DNA of 64,000 nt. Source: Paenibacillus sp. GTDB taxonomy: Bacteria; Bacillota; Bacilli; Paenibacillales; YIM-B00363. The translations under genes were made by a program, and so were the position numbers. The notes under the pieces were generated by a model, which had not been told where the DNA came from, made no database searches, and was given only the letters and a program-made list of their open reading frames with translations. Position 1 is the stretch's first letter. Each line of letters opens with the position of its first letter. The stretch is taken from NCBI RefSeq assembly GCF_035645195.1, contig NZ_DASQNA010000050.1, forward strand, positions 1-64,000, in the 5' to 3' direction. Shown here in pieces: positions 10,178 through 26,682 of the stretch.

Positions 10178-11077
10178 TTATCCTCGGGTTACGCCCGTAA
10201 TGCGGCGATAAATTTCGCGATAACGCTTCGTCGTTTCCTCGACGACTTCAAGCGGCAGCGGGTCCGGCTCGCTGTTCTGATCCCAATCGGAATTCGCGAG
10301 GTACGTGCGGACCGGCTCCTTGTCCATCGAGTCGATCTCGATGTCGAGCGCGTAGTTCTCTTCCGCCCAAAACCGCGACGAATCCGGCGTGAACAGCTCG
10401 TCGATTAAGATGAGCTCGCCGTCCAGCAGCCCGAACTCGAACTTGCAATCGGCGAGAATGATGCCTCTTGCGCGCAGCCGTTCGTGCGCATAGCGGTACA
10501 GCTCGATGCTGACGTCGCGCAGCTTCTCGGACAGCTCGTCGCCGACCTGGCGCTTCATTTCGTCGAACGAAATGTCCACGTCATGGCCGACGTCGTTCTT
10601 CGCCGCCGGCGTGAAGATCGGCTCCGGCAGCTGCGCGTTCTTGCGCGTGCCCGGCGCGAGCTCGATGCCGTTGACGGCGCCCGTCTTCTGGAACTGCCGC
10701 CAGCCGCCGCCGGTGAGATAGCCGCGCACGACGCATTCGATGTCGATGCGGCGCGCCTTCTTCGTCACCATGACGCGGTCGCGCAGCTTTTCTTTATCCG
10801 TCACGTAGCCGCCGAGTTTATCGACGTCCGCGTGGACGAGATGGTTCGCGACGATGCCTTTCGTTTCCTCGAACCAATGCACGCTCAGCCGGTTCAGGAC
10901 GTTGCCTTTGTCCGGCACGGCCGGTTTTAAGATATAGTCGAAAGCGGAAATGCGGTCGGTGACAACGATGAGGAAATGCTCCCCGAGGTCGTACAGCTCG
11001 CGCACTTTGCCTTTGTAAACGAGCGGGGCTCCGACGTACGGAGCGGCGGTGGAGATCGCTTCGGGCAGGCTGCTCAC
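10178..11077 (-). CDS. purC: SAICAR synthase
   Basis: Joins aspartate to CAIR. The 299-residue product belongs to the longer SAICAR-synthase type rather than the roughly 240-residue Bacillus subtilis form. Motifs: YKGKVRELYDLG near residue 22, VTDRISAFDYIL near 40, ECVVRGYLTGGGW near 114 and LIDELFTPDSSRFW. GTG start at 11077 with AAGGGGGG upstream. It follows purB by 13 bp. Confidence 0.95.
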   Translation of the reverse strand: MSSLPEAISTAAPYVGAPLVYKGKVRELYDLGEHFLIVVTDRISAFDYILKPAVPDKGNVLNRLSVHWFEETKGIVANHLVHADVDKLGGYVTDKEKLRDRVMVTKKARRIDIECVVRGYLTGGGWRQFQKTGAVNGIELAPGTRKNAQLPEPIFTPAAKNDVGHDVDISFDEMKRQVGDELSEKLRDVSIELYRYAHERLRARGIILADCKFEFGLLDGELILIDELFTPDSSRFWAEENYALDIEIDSMDKEPVRTYLANSDWDQNSEPDPLPLEVVEETTKRYREIYRRITGVTRG

Positions 11078-11090
11078 GGTCGCGCCCCCC

Positions 11091-12386
11091 TTAGATCAGC
11101 TCGAGCCGACGGAAAATCGTGTCGACGTGCTTAAGATGCCAGCTCGGGTTGAACGCGTCGTCGATCTCTTCCGGCGACAGCACGGACGTAATTTCCGGCG
11201 TTTCGGCGATAATGTCGCGGAAGTGGCGCTGCGTCTCCCACGCCTGCATCGCGCGCGGCTGCACCGTGTCGTACGCCTGCTCGCGGCTCCAGCCTTTGTC
11301 GATCAGCTTCGTCATGATGCGGCCGGAGAACGGCACGCCGTACGTGCGCTCCATGTTGCGCTTCATGTTCTCCGGGAACACCGTGAGGTTCTTGATGATG
11401 TTGCCGAGGCGGTTCAGCATGTAGTCGAGCAGCGTCGTCGCGTCCGGCAGGATGATGCGCTCGACCGACGAATGGCTGATGTCGCGCTCGTGCCACAGCG
11501 GCACGTTCTCGTATGCGGAAATCATGTGGCCGCGGATGACGCGGGCGAGGCCCGAAATGTTCTCGCAGCCGATCGGGTTGCGCTTGTGCGGCATCGCCGA
11601 CGAGCCCTTCTGGCCCTTCGCGAACGGCTCTTCCACTTCGCGGAACTCGGATTTCTGCAGCGCGCGGATTTCCGTCGCGAATTTGTCGAGCGAAGTCGCG
11701 ATGAGCGCCAGCGTCGCCATATATTCGGCGTGGCGGTCGCGCTGCAGCGTCTGCGTCGAAATCGGCGCCGGCGTAATGCCGAGCTTCTGGCAGACGGACG
11801 CTTCGACGTGCGGGTCGATGTTCGCGTACGTGCCGACGGCGCCGGAAATTTTGCCGAACTGCACGCCGTTCGCCGCATGGCGGAACCGCTCGAGGTTGCG
11901 CTTCATCTCTTCGTACCAGAGCGCGAGCTTGAGGCCGAACGTCGTCGGCTCCGCGTGCACGCCGTGCGTGCGGCCCATCATCGCGGTGTCTTTGTACCGA
12001 ACGGCTTGCTCTTTGAGAATGTCGATAAACCGAATGATGTCCGCTTCGAGAATGCCGTTCGCCTGCTTCAGCAAGTAGCCGAGCGCCGTATCGACGACGT
12101 CGGTCGACGTGAGGCCGTAGTGCACCCATTTCCGCTCCGGTCCGACCGTCTCGGATACCGCGCGCGTGAACGCGATGACGTCATGGCGCGTCTCCTGCTC
12201 GATCTCGTAGATGCGATCGATGTTGAAGCTCGCGTTGGCGCGCAGCGCTTCGACGTCTTCCTTCGGGATGACGCCGAGCTCGCTCCACGCCTCGCACGCC
12301 GCCAGCTCCACCTCGAGCCAAGCTTGAAACTTGTTCTGCTCCGTCCAGATCGCGGCCATTTCCGGCCGGCTGTAACGTTCCAACAT
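11091..12386 (-). CDS. purB: Adenylosuccinate lyase
   Basis: Cleaves SAICAR and adenylosuccinate, releasing fumarate. The 431-residue protein matches Bacillus PurB in length and has the fumarase/aspartase signature [11 protein letters not shown] plus [14 protein letters not shown] and TSTDVVDTA. The start at 12386 ([10 protein letters not shown]) is supported by GGAGGAA six bases upstream; the frame extends to 12404 through that ribosome site itself. A 124-bp gap separates it from purK. Confidence 0.97.
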   Translation of the reverse strand: MLERYSRPEMAAIWTEQNKFQAWLEVELAACEAWSELGVIPKEDVEALRANASFNIDRIYEIEQETRHDVIAFTRAVSETVGPERKWVHYGLTSTDVVDTALGYLLKQANGILEADIIRFIDILKEQAVRYKDTAMMGRTHGVHAEPTTFGLKLALWYEEMKRNLERFRHAANGVQFGKISGAVGTYANIDPHVEASVCQKLGITPAPISTQTLQRDRHAEYMATLALIATSLDKFATEIRALQKSEFREVEEPFAKGQKGSSAMPHKRNPIGCENISGLARVIRGHMISAYENVPLWHERDISHSSVERIILPDATTLLDYMLNRLGNIIKNLTVFPENMKRNMERTYGVPFSGRIMTKLIDKGWSREQAYDTVQPRAMQAWETQRHFRDIIAETPEITSVLSPEEIDDAFNPSWHLKHVDTIFRRLELI

Positions 12387-12510
12387 GTTCGGTTCCTCCG
12401 CCACTTTTTGAGTTTTATATGATGAAAACGGTCCGCCGCCGCCGAGACTGATTCGGTCCCCGAACGGCGGAGCCGCGCTTACGCTATCTTTCGACCGCTC
12501 GCTCGCGAAA

Positions 12511-13677
12511 CTACGTCCAAATGCCGCATGTTTCGATCCACTGCAGCGCCTTCGCCGGGTCGTCCGTCAGCAAATTGATGTGGCCCATCTTCCGGCCGCG
12601 CTTCGCCTCCGCCTTGCCGTACAAATGCACCTTCGCGGTCACGCCTTCCGGCAGGCTCCGCTCGCCTTCGCCCTCGAGCCACCGCAGCGTCGGTTCGATA
12701 TGCTCGCCGAGCAAGTTAACCATCACGACCGGCGTCAGGAGGCGCGGCTCCGGTAGCGGCAAGCCGCATACCGCCCGCAGATGCAGCTCGAACTGCGACA
12801 CGCTGCAGGCGTCCATCGTGTAGTGGCCCGAATTGTGCGGCCGCGGCGCGAGCTCGTTCACGAACAACGTGCCGTCCGCCTTCAGGAACATCTCGACGGC
12901 AATCAGCCCGACGACGTTCAGCGAATTCGCGATATCCGCCGCCATCCGGCGGGCGCGCCCCGCGACGTCGTCCGGGATGAGCCCGTCCGCCGCCGTCGAC
13001 GTGTGCAGAATGCTGTTCACGTGCACGTTCCAAGCCGGCGGGAACGTCCGCACCTCGCCGTCCAACCCGCGCGCGGCGATGACGGACAGCTCCCGTTCGA
13101 AATCGACGAACTGCTCGAGCACGAGCTCGACCGCGCCGCCGCCGAGCGCCGTGAACGCCTCCGCGGCCTGCTCGGCGCGCCTGATGACGAATTGGCCCTT
13201 CCCGTCATAGCCGCCTGTCGCGGTTTTCAGCACGCACGGCAGGCCAAATTCCTGGATCGCCTCGCGCAAATCCGCGGTCGACTCGATGGCGCGGTACGGC
13301 GCCACCCGGACGCCCGCCGCTTCAATGGCGCGCTTCTCGCGCAGCCGATGCTGCGTCGTCCGCAGCAGCTCGCTGCCCTGCGGCACGTACGACTCCCGCT
13401 CCAGCACCGCCGCCACGCCCGCGTTCACGTTCTCGAACTCGTACGTGATCACGTCGGCGAGCGACGCGAGCTCCCGCGCCGCGCGCTCGTCCGCGTACGC
13501 GGCCGTCACCTGGCGGTCCGATACTTGTCCGCAAGGCGAATCCGGCGTCGGATCGAGCGTGACGAACCGATATCCCATTTCGCGCCCTTTCAGCGCCAAC
13601 ATGCGGCCGAGCTGGCCGCCCCCGAGCACGCCGATCGTCGCGCCGGGCAACACTCTCTTCATGTCAATGGTTTCCAT
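12511..13677 (-). CDS. purK: 5-(carboxyamino)imidazole ribonucleotide synthase
   Basis: ATP-grasp enzyme that carboxylates AIR to N5-CAIR. The 388-residue protein shows [14 protein letters not shown] near residue 18, the ATP-grasp glycine loop ([14 protein letters not shown] near 150) and [13 protein letters not shown] near 274. It starts 18 bp after the purE stop. Downstream, before purB, is GC-rich sequence able to form a weak stem-loop but no clear terminator. Confidence 0.96.
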   Translation of the reverse strand: METIDMKRVLPGATIGVLGGGQLGRMLALKGREMGYRFVTLDPTPDSPCGQVSDRQVTAAYADERAARELASLADVITYEFENVNAGVAAVLERESYVPQGSELLRTTQHRLREKRAIEAAGVRVAPYRAIESTADLREAIQEFGLPCVLKTATGGYDGKGQFVIRRAEQAAEAFTALGGGAVELVLEQFVDFERELSVIAARGLDGEVRTFPPAWNVHVNSILHTSTAADGLIPDDVAGRARRMAADIANSLNVVGLIAVEMFLKADGTLFVNELAPRPHNSGHYTMDACSVSQFELHLRAVCGLPLPEPRLLTPVVMVNLLGEHIEPTLRWLEGEGERSLPEGVTAKVHLYGKAEAKRGRKMGHINLLTDDPAKALQWIETCGIWT

Positions 13678-13695
13678 GTCGGTAGTATCTCCAAT

Positions 13696-14187
13696 TTACG
13701 GTAGGTTATCGCCGATTGCTTCTACTTCCGCGCGCGTGTTCGCGCGGCGTTCCTTCAGCCTTGCCGCCACCTCGGGGTCGAAGGCGCCTACGATCTGCGC
13801 CGCGAGCAGCCCCGCGTTCGTCGCGCCCGCCGCGCCGATCGCGACCGTCGCCACCGGAACGCCGGCCGGCATCTGCACGATCGACAGCAGCGAATCCAGT
13901 CCGTTCAGCGCCGCGGACTTCACCGGCACGCCGATGACCGGCAGCTCCGTCTTCGCCGCGATCATGCCGGGCAAATGAGCGGCGCCGCCCGCACCCGCGA
14001 TAATGACCTTGATGCCCCGCTCCCGGGCCTGCTCCGCGTATTCGAACATGAGATCGGGCGTCCGATGCGCCGAAACGACCCGTTTCTCGTACGGCACGCC
14101 GAGCGCTTCGAGCGTCTCGCAAGCCAGCTTCATCGTTTCCCAATCCGATTTGCTGCCCATAACGACGCCGACAATCGGTGTAGACAC
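13696..14187 (-). CDS. purE: N5-CAIR mutase, catalytic subunit
   Basis: Converts N5-CAIR to CAIR and works with PurK. Class I PurE of 163 residues with [23 protein letters not shown] and [11 protein letters not shown] motifs. The GTG at 14187 (VSTPIVGV) has AAGGAGA eight bases upstream; an in-frame ATG at 14196 overlaps that site and is less likely. First gene of the operon, preceded by a leader of about 140 nt. Confidence 0.95.
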   Translation of the reverse strand: MSTPIVGVVMGSKSDWETMKLACETLEALGVPYEKRVVSAHRTPDLMFEYAEQARERGIKVIIAGAGGAAHLPGMIAAKTELPVIGVPVKSAALNGLDSLLSIVQMPAGVPVATVAIGAAGATNAGLLAAQIVGAFDPEVAARLKERRANTRAEVEAIGDNLP

Positions 14188-14249
14188 GTCATCCATCTCC
14201 TTATCCTTAATTAATTAGAGTATCTTAACCTGAATTTCCGCCCTCGTAC

Positions 14250-14296
14250 AAAACAAAAGTCCGGGCGCAGCTCCGCGCATCGCGCAGTCCCAGGAC
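14250..14296 (-). terminator. Terminator-like hairpin in the pur leader (possible attenuator)
   Basis: In the purE leader the RNA has a GC-rich stem-loop (14259-14296; outer GUCC...GGAC and GGG...CCC pairs plus an inner GCGC/GCGC hairpin) followed by UUUUGUUUU. This resembles an intrinsic terminator. I cannot find the conserved core of a purine (G-box) riboswitch in front of it, so how it would be controlled is not evident. Confidence 0.5.
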
Positions 14297-14334
14297 GAAA
14301 AAAGCGTTTGTCGTAAATTCCTTTATTCATCTTT

Positions 14335-14364
14335 AGTGTACCAATGCTTACACGGCTATGTCAA
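14335..14364 (-). promoter_or_regulatory. pur operon promoter
   Basis: On the minus strand TTGACA (14364-14359) is followed after 18 bp by TACACT (14340-14335). Transcription would begin near 14328, leaving a leader of about 140 nt before purE. Confidence 0.7.
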
Positions 14365-14369
14365 CGCAA

Positions 14370-14410
14370 AAAGCGAACATTCTCTCAACCGTTTTCAATA
14401 TAGTTCGTAT
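14370..14410. promoter_or_regulatory. Inverted PurBox pair (PurR operator) upstream of the pur promoter
   Basis: AAAAGCGAACATT (CGAAC at 14374-14378) and an inverted copy, read on the minus strand as AAAATACGAACTATA (GTTCG at 14403-14407), are separated by 24 bp between the CGAAC cores. They lie directly upstream of the -35 element. This matches the Bacillus PurR control-site arrangement, in which repression is relieved by PRPP. Confidence 0.75.
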
Positions 14411-14441
14411 TTTCGCAAACATCCGCCTTTCCAAAAAAATA

Positions 14442-14470
14442 GTGACTCAAGTTCCAAGTTATGGTATTAT
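14442..14470 (+). promoter_or_regulatory. Promoter of the c-di-GMP riboswitch transcript
   Basis: GTGACT, 17 bp, TATTAT on the plus strand, divergent from the pur promoter. The predicted start near 14477 would place the aptamer about 30 nt into the RNA. Confidence 0.5.
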
Positions 14471-14507
14471 GATGGTAATTTAGTAGGATGAAAATACTGA
14501 CTTCGAT

Positions 14508-14597
14508 ACAGGCAAACGGCAAACTTTACCGAAAGGGAAGGACGCAAAGCTATGGGTCTACCGCTTCGCAAGAAGCCACGATCGCCAAGCTGCCCTA
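14508..14597 (+). ncRNA. c-di-GMP-I (GEMM) riboswitch
   Basis: The aptamer shows the conserved blocks of the class: AGGCAAAC, a GAAA tetraloop in a stem, GGACGCAAAGC, GGGTCTACCGC, and CGATCGCCAAGCTGCC pairing back with the 5' GGCA. It is followed at once by an intrinsic terminator (14600-14630) as expression platform. It controls the small Cys-rich gene at 14673 and perhaps the ABC genes beyond. Assigned by motif reading only. Confidence 0.88.
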
Positions 14598-14599
14598 GG

Positions 14600-14631
14600 G
14601 AAAGACACACCTACGGGCGTGTCTTTTTTTA
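14600..14631 (+). terminator. Riboswitch expression-platform terminator
   Basis: AAAGACAC and GTGTCTTT form a stem around a GC-containing loop, followed by TTTTTTT. It lies between the c-di-GMP aptamer and the ribosome site of the next gene, as expected for transcriptional control. Confidence 0.8.
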
Positions 14632-14672
14632 GCGTTATTGCGCTTTGCCCGCGGAAGTGGGGAGTGAATGAA

Positions 14673-14951
14673 ATGCTCGAACGCGAAGAAGAAACGGTCG
14701 GAAAAATCATATACTCCGCCGAAGTCGACCACGAAGCCCTTCTCCATGAAGACATCCGGGACATCCAATTATTGATTCTCCGCATGACGGTCGCCCTGGT
14801 AGGGTCCTGCCGCTACTGCCACATGATCTCGCCGGACTTCGAAGACCCCTCCCCTATCTACTGCTCGAAAGCGAGCGACAACTGCTACCCGCAGAAATGC
14901 AGCGTAGAACATTGTTTTTCCTGCGGCGAGTACAAATCAAAGATTCTTTAA
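14673..14951 (+). CDS. Small Cys-rich protein under c-di-GMP riboswitch control, unknown function
   Basis: A 92-residue protein I do not recognise. The N-terminal half is acidic and probably helical (residues 1-45). The C-terminal half has a dense Cys/His set: CRYCHM, IYCSKA, NCYPQKC, EHCFSC, which looks like a small zinc- or metal-binding module with about eight cysteines. No signal peptide or membrane segment. Start at 14673 chosen because GGGGAG lies eight bases upstream; the frame is open upstream into the riboswitch terminator but cannot be translated there sensibly. It follows the riboswitch directly and precedes a predicted metal-related ABC exporter by 117 bp. Confidence 0.75.
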   Translation: MLEREEETVGKIIYSAEVDHEALLHEDIRDIQLLILRMTVALVGSCRYCHMISPDFEDPSPIYCSKASDNCYPQKCSVEHCFSCGEYKSKIL

Positions 14952-15013
14952 AAATGTAACCGCTTTACCCTCGCGCCTTAGCAAACCTTTAACGGTTTAT
15001 AGGAATCTTAATG

Positions 15014-15022
15014 TGCTATACT
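15014..15022 (+). promoter_or_regulatory. Possible extended -10 promoter of the ABC operon
   Basis: TGCTATACT is an extended -10 element 47 bp before the ATPase start; no convincing -35 is seen. If active, the ABC genes need not depend on the riboswitch. Confidence 0.35.
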
Positions 15023-15068
15023 TCTTTTCATAGATTCTTACAAAACCGATAAAGGTGTCGATTCCCCG

Positions 15069-15779
15069 ATGAAGCCATACGTCATCCAGTGCCGCGGCGC
15101 GGTCGTGCGCCCGGCGCGCTCCGTCAACGAAACCATCCTCCGCGTCGACGATTTCCGCGTTTCCGCAGGGGAGCAAGTGGCCGTCATGGGACCCAGCGGC
15201 TCCGGCAAGTCGACGCTGCTGAACGTCGTCGCCGGGATGACCCGCCCCGCCGAGGGGCAGGTCACCGTCCTCGGCGTAGACCTGTACGCCCTCCCGGAAA
15301 GTTCGCGCGACCGGTTTCGCGGCGAGCGCATCGGCTACGTCTTTCAGAACTTCCACCTCTTCCCCTACATGAGCGCGATGGACAACGTGCTGGTGCAGCA
15401 CGCCGTGCACCCCCGATGGAGCGAATCCGAGGCCAAAGCGCGCGCCGCGGAGCTGCTTCGGCGCGTCGGCCTCGGCCATCGAGCGGCGCTCAAGAGCTCG
15501 CTTCTGTCGCGAGGCGAGCAGCAGCGCGTCGCGATCGCGCGGGCGCTGCTCCACGAGCCCAGCCTCGTGCTGGCGGACGAGCCCACAGGCAATCTGGATG
15601 TCGCGACCGCCGGCGCCGTCATGGACATGCTGTGCGGATTATGCCGCGAACGCGGCGCGGCGCTCGTCGCCGTCACCCACGACGAGCTCGTCGCCGCCCG
15701 CTTCGAACGGAAGGAGCGGATGTCCGAGCTGAATCAAATTTACAAAGAAGCTCTGTCTCCGAAGGAGGCTTCCGCATGA
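15069..15779 (+). CDS. ABC transporter ATP-binding protein (LolD/MacB type)
   Basis: A 236-residue nucleotide-binding subunit. Walker A is GPSGSGKST (residues 42-50), the Q-loop is GYVFQNFHLFPYM, the signature is LLSRGEQQRVAIARALL (LSRGE instead of LSGGQ), and Walker B is LVLADEPTGNLD. It belongs to the type 7 exporter or lipoprotein-release group and overlaps the permease gene by four bases (ATGA). The unusual signature motif is found in other exporters and need not impair activity. Confidence 0.9.
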   Translation: MKPYVIQCRGAVVRPARSVNETILRVDDFRVSAGEQVAVMGPSGSGKSTLLNVVAGMTRPAEGQVTVLGVDLYALPESSRDRFRGERIGYVFQNFHLFPYMSAMDNVLVQHAVHPRWSESEAKARAAELLRRVGLGHRAALKSSLLSRGEQQRVAIARALLHEPSLVLADEPTGNLDVATAGAVMDMLCGLCRERGAALVAVTHDELVAARFERKERMSELNQIYKEALSPKEASA

Positions 15780-16969
15780 GCGCGCTGCGCCTCCTTCTCC
15801 TGCAGCTGCGGGGACGAAAATACTCCTTCTTGTTCATGTGTCTCGTCGTCAGCGTCGCCGCGGCGCTCGTATTTACGGTCTCTTCCGTATCCGCCAGCTT
15901 GCGCGAAGGTTTGCTGCAACAAGCCGGAACCTACGAAATCGTCGTCGGCGCGGAGGGCAGCGCCACGCAGCTCGTGCTCAGCAGCGTGATGCGGGCCGAC
16001 GTCCCTAACGGCAACATCGATCGCAGCATATACGAACGATTGACGGACGACCCTCGGGTGCTGAAAGCCGTTCCGCTCGCTTTGGGCGACTCCTACATGG
16101 GGCTCTCCATCGTCGGCACGACGCGGGACTATTTCACGCCGCACCGCGAAGGTCTTCCCGAACGGTTCGCGCTGCGCGGCGGCGAGTGGTTCGCCAAGTC
16201 GGGCGACGTCGTGCTGGGCGCCGAAGCCGCCGAGCGGACCGGCCTCTCCGTCGGCGACGAATTCCACGGCAACCATGGCGTCGGCGGCGCCCACGGCGAG
16301 GCGCACGAAGACGAATACCGCGTTGTAGGCGTCTTGCGCCCTGTCGGTTCGGCGGACGATCTCGGGCTGTTCACCCCGCTGGAGAGCGTATGGGACGCGC
16401 ACGGCGAAGAGGCGGAGCACGGCGACATCACCGCCGTGCTGCTGAAGCCGGAACAGCTCGGCTTCGCGCCCGCCCTTCGCGAAGAGCTGAACGAGCTGCC
16501 CGGCGTCCAAGCGGAATATCCGGTTCGCGTTTTCCGCGAGCTGCTCTCCATGTTCCGCCTCGGCGAGAGAGCGGCCCAGCTGATCGGCGGCGTCAGCGTC
16601 CTGCTGTGCGCGCTCGCGGTGGCGTTCGCCGTGCTCAGCACGAACGTCCAGCGCCGCTCCGAAATGGCGCTGCTGAGGGCGCTCGGTATGAACAGAACGA
16701 TCGTTCTAGGTAACCTGCTGCTCGAGACCGCGCTGCTGGCCGGCTGCGGCTCGGCCGCCGGTTTCGGCTTGTCGGCCGCCGTCTTCGCCTTCGCGCGCCG
16801 CTACGCCCTGTCGGCTTGGGGCGTAGCGCTGCCGCCCGTCGCCCCGGACGCCGTTACGGCCATTGCCTTCGTGGGCGGGCTGTGGCTGTTGATCGCGCTG
16901 TGCGTCAGCCCGCTGATCGGCCTCTATCGCAAAGACGCCCAACACGGATTGCAGCATATCCATTCTTGA
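15776..16969 (+). CDS. ABC transporter permease, FtsX/MacB fold, with His-rich extracellular loop
   Basis: A 397-residue membrane protein with one N-terminal helix (about residues 15-38), a large outside domain and three C-terminal helices (about 270-385), the FtsX/MacB permease plan. The outside domain contains a His/acid-rich stretch (FHGNHGVGGAHGEAHEDEY near residues 162-180, then DAHGEEAEHGD near 208). With the neighbouring lipoprotein this resembles, from memory, operons of an ABC pair plus DUF3299 genes linked to zinc; metal export or metal-sensing is inferred. The true start is the ATG at 15776, although the frame is open further upstream. Confidence 0.85.
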   Translation: MSALRLLLLQLRGRKYSFLFMCLVVSVAAALVFTVSSVSASLREGLLQQAGTYEIVVGAEGSATQLVLSSVMRADVPNGNIDRSIYERLTDDPRVLKAVPLALGDSYMGLSIVGTTRDYFTPHREGLPERFALRGGEWFAKSGDVVLGAEAAERTGLSVGDEFHGNHGVGGAHGEAHEDEYRVVGVLRPVGSADDLGLFTPLESVWDAHGEEAEHGDITAVLLKPEQLGFAPALREELNELPGVQAEYPVRVFRELLSMFRLGERAAQLIGGVSVLLCALAVAFAVLSTNVQRRSEMALLRALGMNRTIVLGNLLLETALLAGCGSAAGFGLSAAVFAFARRYALSAWGVALPPVAPDAVTAIAFVGGLWLLIALCVSPLIGLYRKDAQHGLQHIHS

Positions 16970-17002
16970 GAAATCACAAGTGATCAAAGGAGAGACGCCG
17001 TT

Positions 17003-17530
17003 ATGCACCGACTGCGGATCCAACGCCTCATAGCCATCATAGGGACGGTTCTCGCGGCCGCCCTGCTTACCTCCTGCGGACAGACTGCGCAGCCGGTCGG
17101 AGCGGCAGGCCAAGCCGACGCCGCGCATGGAGCCGATGCCGACGGGGCGATGACGACGATCGCGTTCGATCAATTTTTCACGCCCTCGAACGACGGCACC
17201 GGACAAGTCACCGAGTTCATGCAAAGCCTGAACGGCAAGAAAGTCGGAATCGTCGGCTACATGACCGAACTCACCCCGATCGACAATCGCTTCGTCTATT
17301 TGGTGCCGACCGCCGGCGCGATTTGTCCGTTCTGTTCCGCGGACAACCCGCTGTATATGGAGGCGATCGCCGTGTACTTGCCGGAGCATCAGAAAGACCT
17401 CCAGTACACCCAGGAAGCCCTATGGGCTTACGGGACGCTGGAGGTCGGGGAACAGGTCGACGAAGCGACCGGTTTGATCAGTATGTTTCGTCTCAATGCG
17501 GACTCCGTTGAAGTGTATCAGGCGAGGTAA
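17003..17530 (+). CDS. Lipoprotein, DUF3299-like
   Basis: A 175-residue protein with a lipoprotein signal: basic N-terminus, hydrophobic helix and lipobox LTSC with Cys at residue 28. The mature part holds KVGIVGYMTELTP and a GAICPFCSADNP segment with a CxxC pair, a pattern reminiscent of DUF3299 proteins. It starts 33 bp after the permease with AAAGGAGA upstream, so it is probably the outside partner of the ABC exporter. The metal link is inferred from the Cys pair and the His-rich permease. Confidence 0.7.
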   Translation: MHRLRIQRLIAIIGTVLAAALLTSCGQTAQPVGAAGQADAAHGADADGAMTTIAFDQFFTPSNDGTGQVTEFMQSLNGKKVGIVGYMTELTPIDNRFVYLVPTAGAICPFCSADNPLYMEAIAVYLPEHQKDLQYTQEALWAYGTLEVGEQVDEATGLISMFRLNADSVEVYQAR

Positions 17531-17552
17531 TCCCCTCGCCTGATTTTTTTAT
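17518..17552 (+). terminator. Terminator of the ABC operon
   Basis: ATCAGGCGAGG / CCTCGCCTGAT stem around a short loop that includes the stop codon of the lipoprotein gene, followed by TTTTTTT. It lies between convergent genes. Confidence 0.85.
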
Positions 17553-18652
17553 GCGCCGAGAAACCGTTCGATCGCCCAATAGCCGCCGACGAGAATGAGC
17601 AGCGAAGAGGCGAGCTGCACGGCCGGCTTGTACAGCTTCGTGTTTTGCACGTATTTCAGCGCCGGCAGCGCGGCGAGCACCAGGAGCAGCTGCATCGCTT
17701 CGATGCCAAGATTGAAGCTCAGCAGCGACACCGCCAAATGCTGCGGCGGAATCGTCATGTCGATCAAGAGGTTTGCGAAGCCGAGACCGTGGATCAAGCC
17801 GAACGCGAAAGTGAGCATCCAGCGTCGTTTCGCTTCTTTCCGAAATAAGTTTTCGGCCGCGACATAGACGATGCTGAGCGCGATCGCGATCTCGATCCAC
17901 TGCGCGGGGAGCCGAACGATGCCGAACATCGCGAGCGAGATCGTGATGCTGTGCGCGACGGTGAACGACGTGACGATGGCCGCGTACGTCTTGAAATTCG
18001 TGCGCAGGAGCAGAAGGGCGAGCAAAAACAGCAAATGGTCGTAGCCCGTTAAAATGTGTTCCATGCCGAAGACGAAAAACTGCATCCACCCTTCCGGCGC
18101 GTCCGACGCGACGGAGCCTTCAGCGACGACCGCTTTCCACAAGCGATTGTCCCCTTTGATCAAATGCTCTTCCGTCGTTTCTCCGTGCGTAAAGGTTAAC
18201 AGGTTGACGTAGCTCGTATTTCCGTCGTTCCGATACAGCCCATCCTCGATGCTTACCGTTTGTCCGGCATCCACGGCGGGGTACGCGTACGACAAAGCGA
18301 CGAACATTTTATCGCCCCTTTGCCCGTAGGAAACTTCCCTCAGCTCTCCCCGCTGCGCGATGCCGTCGACCTGCAGCACGACGTGACGGCCGATCCATCC
18401 GTCCAATTCGGCTCTCGCCGACTGCACTTCCGCTTCCGTCAACGCCCCGTTCCCGTCCGCGTCCGCCGACGTCGATTCGATGACGGACAATTCGTCGATC
18501 GAGAACTTGAATTCTGTTGCGTCCGGTTGAAGCTTTAATTCCGAAAAGCTCGCGCTTAACGGGTGCGCCTGCGCGGCGTAAGGAACGGAAACTATCGCGG
18601 CGGCGATCGATACGGTCAACAATGCGCGTGATGCGATTTTCCTAAAAATCAT
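17549..18652 (-). CDS. HupE/UreJ-type membrane protein
   Basis: A 367-residue protein with a signal peptide (residues 1-31, ending QAHP), an outside domain of about 160 residues that contains an EF-hand-like DADGNGALTEAE loop near residue 68, and a C-terminal membrane domain of about six helices with GMEHILTGYDHLLFLLALLL, SFTVAHSITI and FGLIHGLGFA. These His-containing motifs are typical of the HupE/UreJ_2 family, sometimes tied to nickel supply, though many members have no known role. The start at 18652 has GGAGGAA eight bases upstream; the open frame continues through a terminator hairpin and is not real there. Confidence 0.88.
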   Translation of the reverse strand: MIFRKIASRALLTVSIAAAIVSVPYAAQAHPLSASFSELKLQPDATEFKFSIDELSVIESTSADADGNGALTEAEVQSARAELDGWIGRHVVLQVDGIAQRGELREVSYGQRGDKMFVALSYAYPAVDAGQTVSIEDGLYRNDGNTSYVNLLTFTHGETTEEHLIKGDNRLWKAVVAEGSVASDAPEGWMQFFVFGMEHILTGYDHLLFLLALLLLRTNFKTYAAIVTSFTVAHSITISLAMFGIVRLPAQWIEIAIALSIVYVAAENLFRKEAKRRWMLTFAFGLIHGLGFANLLIDMTIPPQHLAVSLLSFNLGIEAMQLLLVLAALPALKYVQNTKLYKPAVQLASSLLILVGGYWAIERFLGA

Positions 18653-18685
18653 GAATATACTTCCTCCTGCCGTGAACATAGAAAA

Positions 18686-18719
18686 TGTGGGTTTTGCCTC
18701 ATAAGAGGCAAAACCCACG
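18686..18719 (-). terminator. Terminator after the giant surface-protein gene
   Basis: A perfect 14-bp inverted repeat (GTGGGTTTTGCCTC, four-base loop, GAGGCAAAACCCAC) about 17 bp past the stop of the 18736-26682 gene, followed on the minus strand by ATTTTCT. Confidence 0.85.
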
Positions 18720-18735
18720 GAATCGCTATCGATGA

Positions 18736-26682
<7,947 letters not shown>

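Noticed and set aside
14190-14330. Purine (G-box) riboswitch before purE
   Set aside because: Expected by analogy with Bacillus, but the conserved aptamer core is not visible; only a terminator-like hairpin is present.
15089-15775. 626-residue form of the ABC permease
   Set aside because: The extension is an Arg-rich shadow of the ATPase gene; the ATG at 15776 overlaps the ATPase stop in the usual way.
18653-18718. N-terminal extension of the HupE/UreJ-type protein
   Set aside because: The extension runs through the terminator hairpin of the upstream gene; the ATG at 18652 has an excellent ribosome site.
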